This document shows, piece after piece, positions 1 to 6,851 of a stretch of 11,965 bases of DNA. The notes under the pieces were generated by a model, which searched no databases, was not told where the DNA came from, and was given only the letters and a program-made list of their open reading frames with translations. The DNA lies in assembly GCA_002898995.1 (NCBI GenBank), contig BEIM01000059.1, positions 1 through 11,965 on the forward strand, read 5' to 3'. The stretch's first letter is position 1; each line of letters opens with the position of its first letter. The translations under genes were made by a program, and so were the position numbers. The DNA is from a bacterium HR36. GTDB taxonomy: Bacteria; Planctomycetota; Planctomycetia; Gemmatales; HRBIN36.

Positions 1-267
1 GCTGCTCGCGATTTGCGACCACCAAATGTCCACTAGCCACGGCGCAACTTCGCTATGCAGCATGGCTATCGAGACAGAAAAGGCAGGCGCCAGCTTGTCG
101 TGGGTTTAGGACGGGGTAATAAGGCTCGCCGTGGATGATGGATGGGGCATTCTGTCGCGATGACTCGCGGCCACAGCGACCCTGGACAAAGCAACGCCTT
201 CCATGCAGAAGCGCCCAAATTTACGATTTCAGAGAAGGAGCAGGCAGGGACTAAGGGGCGCCTGGTG

Positions 268-2163
268 TTAGGGTCGGCCGACAAATTGCGGACTGGGAAT
301 GTCTTCGACGGCGTCCTTGAGCATTTCCAGTTGGAGCAGGCTGCGCTGGTGTTCTTTAGCGAGCCAATCGCGCCCGAGTTTGACGTTGATGTGGTCCCAG
401 GGCAGAACCTCGGAAACCGGCCGATGCCGATGAACGTAGAAAGCAAGATCCACGCCGAGGTCCTGCAAGACCCGCCACCAAATCTGCGGTTTGAAACACT
501 CATCCCAGGCATCCAGCCGCGCGCCGCGCCGCCACGCCTCCTCGACCACCGCCGCTACTCGCCGATCGCCTCGTGTCAACAAACCTTCGAGCAAACTGCG
601 ATCAAGATTGTGCTGCTTGATCCGTACGCTGCGCAGGCGTTTGCGATTGCGCAGATATTCCCCCGCCCACTCCAAGTATTCGCGGCTGGCCATGCCGTTC
701 CACTGATAAGGCGTGTGCGGTTTAGGCACAAAGTTGGACACACTCGCAGTGACCTCGGCATAGCGCCCCAGCACTTCCTTACCAATACGGGCAATGGTTT
801 CGCACATTTCGACGATGCCGTCCAAATCCACGTGGCGTTCGCCGGGCAACCCGCACATGAAATACAGCTTCACACGCCGCCAGCCGTTGGCAAAGGCCTG
901 GCGACATCCCTCATACAGGTCTTCGTTGCGCACTGGTTTGCGAATCTGTTCACGCATATCATTGCGGGCTACTTCGGGTGCCAGGGTTAGACCGTGACTC
1001 CGCACGCCCTTGACGAGTTTTGGTAAGCTGCGGAGCTGATGATTGACCCGCAAGCTCGGTAAGGACACATTCACCCCGAGCGGATTGAACACCTCGTGCA
1101 TCCGCTTGACCAGTTCTTCAAAATACGGATAATCGCTAGAGCTGAGGCTGAGTAGGCTGATTTCGTTGTAGCCAGTATTGCGATAGGCCTCGAGGGCCGA
1201 TTGCACAATGCACTCGACGGAACGAATGCGGATCGGCCTCTTGATAACCGTGGACTGACAGAATCGGCACTGCCACGGACAACCGCGCATGATTTCGATG
1301 GGGATACGGTCGTGGGTCGTTTCTACATTGGAAACGATTGGCCGGGGCGGCAGAGGCACCTCGTCAAAGTCCTTGCGCAGCAGGCAGGCATAGATTTGTT
1401 CGGGAACGTCGCTGCGGGTGCGGCGAATGCAACGGATCGTGCCATCGCCGTTGTATTCTGGCTCGTAAAACATCGGGGCATAAGCCCACGGAGGCCAGCC
1501 GCCTTCCGGCACCGAGGCTACCAGTTCGGCAATCAACTCCTGCCGCACGCGCTGCGATTGTTCTGGGGACATCTGCCCAAAGCGGCTCCGGGCTCGCTCT
1601 TTTAGCGTCATCCAGCGATCCATGAGCCAGGGTAAACTTTCTTCGCCGTCGCCGATAACGAAGACATCTACGAACGGCGCGAGCAATTCGGGATTTTGCG
1701 CTCCGGGCCCGCCGCAGATCACCAATGGATCTTCCAGAGTTCGCCGCTTGCTGTGCAGCGGTACCCCGCCCAGGTCCAGCATGGTGAGGATGTTGGTATA
1801 GCAGACGTCATATTGCAGGCTGAAACCCAGCAGATCGAATTCGCGCAGCGATGTAAATGTTTCCAGGCTATAAAGCGGTAGGCCGCGCTGCCGCAATTCA
1901 CTCTCAAAGTCGAGCCACGGCGTAAACGCGCGTTCGCATGCCCATTGGGGATCATTTTTCATAATCGTGTAGAGAACCTGCAAACCGTGGTGGCTCATGC
2001 CCAAAGTGTAGGTGTCGGCAAACGACAAACACAATTTGCCGCGCACCTGCCGGTGATCCTTGACCACACTATTCCATTCCCCGCCCAAGTACTGCGCGGG
2101 CTTTTGCACACGATGAAGGAACCGCGTAATTGCTTCTTTCAAAGCCGTGTTTTGCATGGGCAT
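268..2163 (-). CDS. TIGR03960-type radical SAM protein with B12-binding-like N-terminus
   Basis: A 631-residue protein of the radical SAM family whose N-terminal half resembles the TIGR03960 group. Residues about 40-175 look like the cobalamin-binding-like fold, with ADTYTLGMSHHGLQVLY, then FDLLGFSLQYDVCYTN, then CGGPGAQNPELLAPFVDVFVIGDGEE. The 4Fe-4S/SAM motif CxxxCxxC is at C295, C299 and C302 in RGCPWQCRFCQ, followed by a TIM-barrel-like region ending near VSNFVPKPHTPYQW. The reaction of this family is unknown; related proteins are often linked to tRNA or cofactor modification, but that is not shown here. The protein stops soon after LPWDHINVKLGRDWL, without the cysteine-rich tail I expect in many relatives. 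A GGGAGGG site (2167-2173) lies only 3 nt before the first ATG and 9 nt before the ATG of M3 at 2157, so M3 may be the true start. It is transcribed divergently from the isomerase-like gene. Confidence 0.9.
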   Translation of the reverse strand: MPMQNTALKEAITRFLHRVQKPAQYLGGEWNSVVKDHRQVRGKLCLSFADTYTLGMSHHGLQVLYTIMKNDPQWACERAFTPWLDFESELRQRGLPLYSLETFTSLREFDLLGFSLQYDVCYTNILTMLDLGGVPLHSKRRTLEDPLVICGGPGAQNPELLAPFVDVFVIGDGEESLPWLMDRWMTLKERARSRFGQMSPEQSQRVRQELIAELVASVPEGGWPPWAYAPMFYEPEYNGDGTIRCIRRTRSDVPEQIYACLLRKDFDEVPLPPRPIVSNVETTHDRIPIEIMRGCPWQCRFCQSTVIKRPIRIRSVECIVQSALEAYRNTGYNEISLLSLSSSDYPYFEELVKRMHEVFNPLGVNVSLPSLRVNHQLRSLPKLVKGVRSHGLTLAPEVARNDMREQIRKPVRNEDLYEGCRQAFANGWRRVKLYFMCGLPGERHVDLDGIVEMCETIARIGKEVLGRYAEVTASVSNFVPKPHTPYQWNGMASREYLEWAGEYLRNRKRLRSVRIKQHNLDRSLLEGLLTRGDRRVAAVVEEAWRRGARLDAWDECFKPQIWWRVLQDLGVDLAFYVHRHRPVSEVLPWDHINVKLGRDWLAKEHQRSLLQLEMLKDAVEDIPSPQFVGRP

Positions 2164-2280
2164 AAGCCCTCCCTGGGTAGAGCGTGCTTTTCGGCGTCCA
2201 AATCATATTATTTGCTACATACCGTGCTGATGTTTGCTACCGATTCCAACAAAGCCGATGCGTGAACGGGAGGCAAGCAC
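2164..2280. promoter_or_regulatory. Divergent promoter region between the radical SAM gene and the plus-strand operon
   Basis: These 117 bases separate two divergent genes and must hold both promoters unless they lie further upstream. An AT-rich core at 2201-2213 contains overlapping -10-like hexamers: TATTAT (2206-2211) on the plus strand and TATGAT (complement of 2202-2207) on the minus strand. Neither has a convincing -35 box at the usual distance. The 8-base word TTTGCTAC occurs at 2211-2218 and again at 2233-2240, a period of 22 bases, which could mark an operator. Ribosome binding sites lie at both ends: GGGAGG at 2268-2273, 7 nt before the plus-strand ATG, and GGGAGGG on the minus strand at 2167-2173. 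Confidence 0.4.
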
Positions 2281-3225
2281 ATGGGACGGAATAAGTCCAT
2301 GACATCAAGAGCGTTAGCGGGCAGAATGACACGGCGCTTGTGGTTGGCCAGCGTCGCCCTGAGCGGGAGTGCGGCGACAGCGTGGCAACTGCCTGCCAAA
2401 TCCCCTGGACGCATCCGCCAATCCATTGTTTTCTGGTGTTTCAATATAGCGGGCGAGAAATGGGATGTGGAAAAAACCTGCCAGGTGGCGCGGCAATTGG
2501 GCTGTGTTTCGGTGGAACTGGTAGAACCCCACCATTGGCCGGTGCTGAAAAAGTACGGCCTGATTTGCGCCATCGCGCCCAACGGCATGCCCGGCGCCCC
2601 CTTTGTTCGCGGATTCAATAATCCGCGCTATCACGAAGAGGTCATCACACGCACACGCCAGGCCATTGATGCTTGTGCCGAGGCGGGATTTCCTAACGTC
2701 ATCGCCTTTGTCGGTTACAAATGGCGTGATGCGGAAGACCCCAAGAGCGGCGAGATCCCACGCGACGAGGCGGAGCGGCATTGTCTGGTGGGCCTCAAAA
2801 AGATTGTGCCATACGCCGAGAAGAAGGGCGTCACTTTGTGCCTGGAACACCTAAACACCCGCGATACTTCCCACCCTATGAAGGGCCATCCCGGTTACCA
2901 AGGGGACGACCTGGATTGGCTGGCAGGGATCATTCGCAAAATCGGCTCCCCGCGCCTCAAGCTCCTGTTCGACATTTATCACGTGCAGATTATGCATGGC
3001 GATATTATCCGCCGCCTTGAGGAAAACAAAGACATCCTCGGCCACATTCACACCGCAGGTGTGCCTGGCCGGGGCGAACTCGATGAGCATCAGGAACTCA
3101 ATTACCCGGCTATCATGCGGAAACTGTTGCAAATTGGGTACCAGGGGTACGTCGGCCAGGAGTTTATTCCGACTCGCGATCCGTTAGCAGGTTTGAAACA
3201 AGCGGTGGCGCTCTGCGATGTGTAA
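2281..3225 (+). CDS. Exported hydroxypyruvate-isomerase-like TIM-barrel protein
   Basis: A 314-residue member of the AP-endonuclease-2/xylose-isomerase-like TIM-barrel superfamily, closest by motif to hydroxypyruvate isomerase (Hyi), which interconverts hydroxypyruvate and tartronate semialdehyde. Family-like signatures are CLEHLNTR (E189), LLFDIYHVQ (D231, H234, Q236), GHIHTAGVPGRGELD (H255, H257) and GQEF (E294); E189, D231 and E294 are the likely metal or base residues. The N-terminus, MTRRLWLASVALSG followed by SAATAWQ, looks like a twin-arginine signal peptide, so the protein is probably exported and its true substrate need not be hydroxypyruvate. The ATG at 2281 has GGGAGG 7 nt upstream; in-frame ATGs at 2299 (M7) and 2326 (M16, directly before the RR) are alternatives. 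It is first in a probable operon, with the next gene starting 52 bases after its stop. Confidence 0.85.
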   Translation: MGRNKSMTSRALAGRMTRRLWLASVALSGSAATAWQLPAKSPGRIRQSIVFWCFNIAGEKWDVEKTCQVARQLGCVSVELVEPHHWPVLKKYGLICAIAPNGMPGAPFVRGFNNPRYHEEVITRTRQAIDACAEAGFPNVIAFVGYKWRDAEDPKSGEIPRDEAERHCLVGLKKIVPYAEKKGVTLCLEHLNTRDTSHPMKGHPGYQGDDLDWLAGIIRKIGSPRLKLLFDIYHVQIMHGDIIRRLEENKDILGHIHTAGVPGRGELDEHQELNYPAIMRKLLQIGYQGYVGQEFIPTRDPLAGLKQAVALCDV

Positions 3226-3238
3226 CCCTGGCAGGGTT
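3224..3238 (+). other. Small perfect hairpin overlapping the stop of the isomerase-like gene
   Basis: AACCCT (3224-3229), a GGC loop and AGGGTT (3233-3238) form a perfect 6-bp stem whose left arm includes the last two bases of the TAA stop. No T-tract follows, so it is a poor intrinsic terminator. It could slow or stabilise the message between the first and second operon genes, or be chance. Confidence 0.3.
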
Positions 3239-3264
3239 GTGCCGTCTCCAATTATTATCGAATC

Positions 3265-3270
3265 AGGAGA
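3265..3270 (+). promoter_or_regulatory. Ribosome binding site that sets the start at 3278
   Basis: AGGAGA lies 7 nt before the ATG at 3278. An in-frame ATG at 3218 would overlap the preceding gene and add 20 residues with no export-like character, so the 3278 start is preferred. Confidence 0.7.
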
Positions 3271-3277
3271 AAGACCA

Positions 3278-3823
3278 ATGAAGCGGAGTGGCTGGTCAGT
3301 GCGCGGCGGGCTGATGACTCTGTTGGCGACAGGCCTCTTGCTCGCCATTGTGGTTTACTCGCGACGCGGCGACGAACCACTTTTATCGGCCAGCGAGCCG
3401 CACAGTTTGCTGGTGCATTACCGCGAGGCGGTTGCCGAGCAAAACTCACGCGCGCTGCAAGCTCTGCTAGCCGACTCTCTCCGCCACCAAACTGATACCT
3501 TGCTCGAACGCGCCCAAAATCGCCTGGCTCAATCTGTTAGCTGGGTCATTGTCGAGACGCAAACCGAAGGAGCTGGGTGCCGGTTGCTGGTGCACGAAAT
3601 GGGTCGCGATGGCTGGATTTACCCCGTGCGTTATGAGCTAGTTCGGCAAGGTGAAACCTGGAAGATTCGGCAAGTCACCGAACTTTCGCCCGAAAAAGCG
3701 CCCATTGCCCCAGGAACCCATATCAGCGAGGTGCTTGGTCAAACACCGGGGGAAGATAGGCGAGTCAGTGCCCAGGCTGCCGACATGTCGGCCGAATCTG
3801 AAGAAGAGGAGACAGCGCCATGA
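3278..3823 (+). CDS. Small membrane-anchored protein, possibly NTF2-like
   Basis: A 181-residue protein with no confident family. It begins with a basic stretch and one hydrophobic segment (about residues 12-28, GLMTLLATGLLLAIVVY) that could be a membrane anchor or uncleaved signal. Residues about 42-150 (HSLLVHYREAVAEQNSRALQ, then alternating strands ending GETWKIRQVTEL) have the helix-then-curved-sheet look of NTF2-like/SnoaL-like or lipocalin-type ligand pockets. That is a pattern judgement, not a motif match. The C-terminus is acidic (SAESEEEETAP). Its stop overlaps the start of the next gene as ATGA, so the two products are probably translationally coupled and made in similar amounts. 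A role as membrane partner of the secreted propeller-PHP protein is inferred from this coupling alone. Confidence 0.75.
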   Translation: MKRSGWSVRGGLMTLLATGLLLAIVVYSRRGDEPLLSASEPHSLLVHYREAVAEQNSRALQALLADSLRHQTDTLLERAQNRLAQSVSWVIVETQTEGAGCRLLVHEMGRDGWIYPVRYELVRQGETWKIRQVTELSPEKAPIAPGTHISEVLGQTPGEDRRVSAQAADMSAESEEEETAP

Positions 3824-6720
3824 GCCGAAGTTTACGCTGCCTGCTGCTGAGCGGAATGGTGCTGAGCATTTGCGCGGGACTGCTAGTGGTGCAAACGCTT
3901 TGGCAACCTACGGCCTCCAGTCAAGCGCCCAAGCCTGTGCGACCCCAGCCACCTTCTGTCGTAATGCCGTTCACTGTTACTGCCTTGCAAATTGAGCTGG
4001 GCATACAGGATAAGCAGCCAACCCGCTGGGATGGCGAAATCCAGCTCAGTGAAGGAAAGCTTCTCGATCTACAGGTGAGTTTCGGCGGCCCGATGGCCCG
4101 CGCTGAGGGCAACCGTTTTATCGCACGCACCACCGTGGATAAGAAAGCGAAAAAGAAGACCGTCCTGGTGCATCCGACCTTATCTCTTCTGCTGGATGCT
4201 CCCGAAACCGCTCAGATAACCGTCAAGACCGAGCAGGGTGGTTTCAGTTTTACCATTCGCGAGGTGGCGCCCGACAAGCCGTTGACGTTGCTGAAAGGGC
4301 AGGTTGCGGTGCAGCGTCAGGCGGGAGGAGTGCGGCTGACAGGACGGCAAACCGAAGACGATTTTCCCGCCCTGGCCCGCGGTAAAGACGGTACCGTTTG
4401 GCTTGCTTACGTCGAATACCTGCCTGGCCGACCCTACGTCCTGGAAAGGATTCTCGCCGGCAATTTTGAGGAATTGGAACCTAAGGGCAATGGCGATCTG
4501 GTTCGTTTGGCCAAATTCGACGGCCGAACTTGGTCGCCTGGCATGCCAGTTAGCGACGACCCTGCGGACGTGTGGCGGCCGACGGTCGTTGTAGATGGAC
4601 GTGGAAATGTTTGCGTCGCTTGGGCCGAGCAACGAAACGGCAACTGGGATATTTACTATCGCATATACTCGCCCGCGAGCAACTCCTGGTCGCCAATTAC
4701 ACGCCTCACCGACTCACCAGGCACTGATTTCAATGTTGCGGCCACTACGGACGCCGCAGGTCGAATTTGGCTGGCCTGGCAAAGCTGGCGTCGGGGGCAG
4801 TTTGACATTGTCGCCCAGCCTCTGGAAAATGGCCAAGCCCTTGGCCAGCCGATTCTCGTTTCCGACAGTGACGCCAACGACTGGTCACCCAGCATCGCCG
4901 CCGATCCCAAAGGCCACCTGTTCATCGCCTGGGATACTTACGCCCAGGGCAACTATGACGTGCGTTTGGCAGTGCTCGAGGCTGAGAGCCGGCAGCGCGT
5001 GGGTCCGATTATCCCCGTCGCTGCTACTCCAGCTTTCGAAGCGCGACCGCACCTGGCTTGCGATTCCCAGGGACACCTCTGGATCGCTTACGAAGAAGGC
5101 GATGAGCTCTGGGGCAAGGATTATGCCACGGAACAGTTTCAACGCATCCCATTGGACAAAAACCCAGGTGCGCCGCTATATCGCAATCGCACGGTGCAGA
5201 TAAAATGCCTGGTGGATGGCAAGCTCATGCGACCCGCAGCGGATTTGCAGGCGTTTCTCAAGAAAACGGCGGTTCGCAATCGCAGTTTGCCCCGATTGGC
5301 GCTAGACGAGAGCGGCGGCGTTTGGCTCCTTTTCCGCATGCATCCCTTGCCAGGGGGAGCAGGCGAAGTTTGGAATACCTACGCGACACGTTATGATGGT
5401 CAAGCTTGGGAGCCGCTACGGCGACTGGCCCAGTCGGCGCAACTGTTGGACAATCGCCCGGCGGCGGTGGCCTACGCGGATGGTGTGCTCTGCGTTTACA
5501 GCGGCGACAATCGCCAGCGCACACAAAATCGCGAGCAAGCGGACTTGTTCGCGGCCGTGCTGCGGCCAACACATACCGCTCGCTCGCCGCAACTGGTCGC
5601 TGACCACTCTCCCGCGAATTCTGCCGCGACCGCTGAGTTCCAGCGCGAATTGCAGGATGTTCGTCGGCTTCGCGAGTTTTCCTTGACCCTAGGCGACCGC
5701 AAGTACACCCTCTTTCGCGGCGAGTTTCACCGCCATACGGAATACTCCGCGCACCGGGATGGCGACGGTATGCTCGAGGATTCGTGGCGGTATGCCCTGG
5801 ATGCCGGCCGCCTTGACTGGATGGGCAATGGCGACCACGACAACGGGTTCCATCATGAGTACATGTGGTGGCGCATTCAAAAAACTGCCGACTTGTTCCA
5901 TTTGCCGCCGATTTTCGTCTCTGTGCACTCCTACGAGCGCAGTTGTGTCTATCCGAACGGGCATCGTAATGTGATCCTACCACGCCGGGGTATTCGCCCC
6001 TTACCGCGGGGTAACCTGGCCGGCACGCCAGAAACCGGCGCTCCCGATACCAAATTGCTTTACGCATATCTGAAACGTTTCGGCGGCCTGTGCGCTTCGC
6101 ACACCAGCGCTACCGATATGGGTACCGATTGGCGCGACAATGATCCCTGGGCCGAACCGGTCGTCGAGATCTACCAGGGACATCGCCACAACTACGAGCA
6201 CCCTGGCGCTCCCCGTTCCCCTACTGCCGAAACCCAGATTGGTGGCTTCCGACCCGCTGGGTTTGTCTGGAACGCATTGGAAAAAGGATACCGCCTCGGT
6301 TTTCAGAGTTCCAGCGATCACATTAGCACCCATATGAGTTACGGCGTGCTTTTCGTGACGGAAAAATCGCGGCAGGGGATTATTGATGCCTTCCGCCAGC
6401 GCCATAGCTATGCGGCCACGGACAACATCCTCCTGGTGGTGCGTAGCGGCGAGCACCTCATGGGGGATATTTTCGAGACCCAGGAACGCCCCTCACTCGA
6501 CATTCACGCCGTTGGCACTGCCGACATCGCTCAGGTGCATATCATTCGCAACAACCGCTACGTTTATTCCGCCAAACCAAACAAACGCGAAATTCAGCTC
6601 CATTTCGCCGACATGCAGGCCGAACCGGGAAAGACCTATTACTACTACGTTCGCATTGAACAAGCTGACGGCAATCTCGCCTGGGCATCGCCGATGTGGA
6701 TCACTTATAAGCCCAAGTGA
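3820..6720 (+). CDS. Secreted beta-propeller / PHP-domain hydrolase fusion
   Basis: A 966-residue protein. Residues 1-35 form a signal peptide or anchor (RSLRCLLLSGMVLSICAGLL). After a spacer, residues about 176-600 carry recurring blade motifs of the type P-x-(V/L)-A-x-D-x-x-G-x-(V/L)-W-(V/L)-A-(W/Y), such as ARGKDGTVWLAYVEY, VVDGRGNVCVAWAEQ, TTDAAGRIWLAWQSW, AADPKGHLFIAWDTY and ACDSQGHLWIAYEEG, with weaker copies near residues 488 and 548. This suggests about seven blades of a sialidase/BNR-like propeller. Residues about 628-860 resemble a PHP metal-dependent phosphoesterase domain (compare DUF3604): HRH (H637, H639), GDHD (D672, H673, D674), H703, H761, E783 and SDH (D833, H834). A beta-rich tail follows and ends with WASPMWITYKPK. 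GAGGAG at 3806-3811 precedes the ATG, which overlaps the upstream gene by 4 bases. The propeller may bind or position a glycan or polymer and the PHP domain hydrolyse it; the substrate is unknown. Confidence 0.85.
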   Translation: MSRSLRCLLLSGMVLSICAGLLVVQTLWQPTASSQAPKPVRPQPPSVVMPFTVTALQIELGIQDKQPTRWDGEIQLSEGKLLDLQVSFGGPMARAEGNRFIARTTVDKKAKKKTVLVHPTLSLLLDAPETAQITVKTEQGGFSFTIREVAPDKPLTLLKGQVAVQRQAGGVRLTGRQTEDDFPALARGKDGTVWLAYVEYLPGRPYVLERILAGNFEELEPKGNGDLVRLAKFDGRTWSPGMPVSDDPADVWRPTVVVDGRGNVCVAWAEQRNGNWDIYYRIYSPASNSWSPITRLTDSPGTDFNVAATTDAAGRIWLAWQSWRRGQFDIVAQPLENGQALGQPILVSDSDANDWSPSIAADPKGHLFIAWDTYAQGNYDVRLAVLEAESRQRVGPIIPVAATPAFEARPHLACDSQGHLWIAYEEGDELWGKDYATEQFQRIPLDKNPGAPLYRNRTVQIKCLVDGKLMRPAADLQAFLKKTAVRNRSLPRLALDESGGVWLLFRMHPLPGGAGEVWNTYATRYDGQAWEPLRRLAQSAQLLDNRPAAVAYADGVLCVYSGDNRQRTQNREQADLFAAVLRPTHTARSPQLVADHSPANSAATAEFQRELQDVRRLREFSLTLGDRKYTLFRGEFHRHTEYSAHRDGDGMLEDSWRYALDAGRLDWMGNGDHDNGFHHEYMWWRIQKTADLFHLPPIFVSVHSYERSCVYPNGHRNVILPRRGIRPLPRGNLAGTPETGAPDTKLLYAYLKRFGGLCASHTSATDMGTDWRDNDPWAEPVVEIYQGHRHNYEHPGAPRSPTAETQIGGFRPAGFVWNALEKGYRLGFQSSSDHISTHMSYGVLFVTEKSRQGIIDAFRQRHSYAATDNILLVVRSGEHLMGDIFETQERPSLDIHAVGTADIAQVHIIRNNRYVYSAKPNKREIQLHFADMQAEPGKTYYYYVRIEQADGNLAWASPMWITYKPK

Positions 6721-6851
6721 TGGCCACGAATTCCTTGGCACTCGGCGGTTACCTTGCCCATCCTCGAATGCTGCTCAGTGCAGTCCCGCGCATCCTCGCC
6801 ACGTATTACAGGAGCGGGGGCGTTAGCCTGCTGCAACCGCGAGAGAAAAGG
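6721..6851. other. Convergent intergenic gap without a clear terminator
   Basis: Two genes converge on these 131 bases, so terminators for both are expected. I found only weak structure: a 4-bp stem CTGC/GCAG around 6772-6784, and distant complementary words GCGGTT (6745-6750) and AACCGC (6835-6840). No stem followed by a T-tract is visible on either strand. Confidence 0.4.

Noticed and set aside
142..990. A 282-codon plus-strand open frame opposite the radical SAM gene
   Set aside because: It is antisense to a protein with clear motifs, and its own translation shows no family features; GC-rich codons readily keep the opposite frame open.
5258..6067. A 269-codon minus-strand open frame opposite the propeller-PHP gene
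   Set aside because: Its translation is rich in Arg and Cys with no domain pattern, and the plus strand carries the metal-site motifs here.
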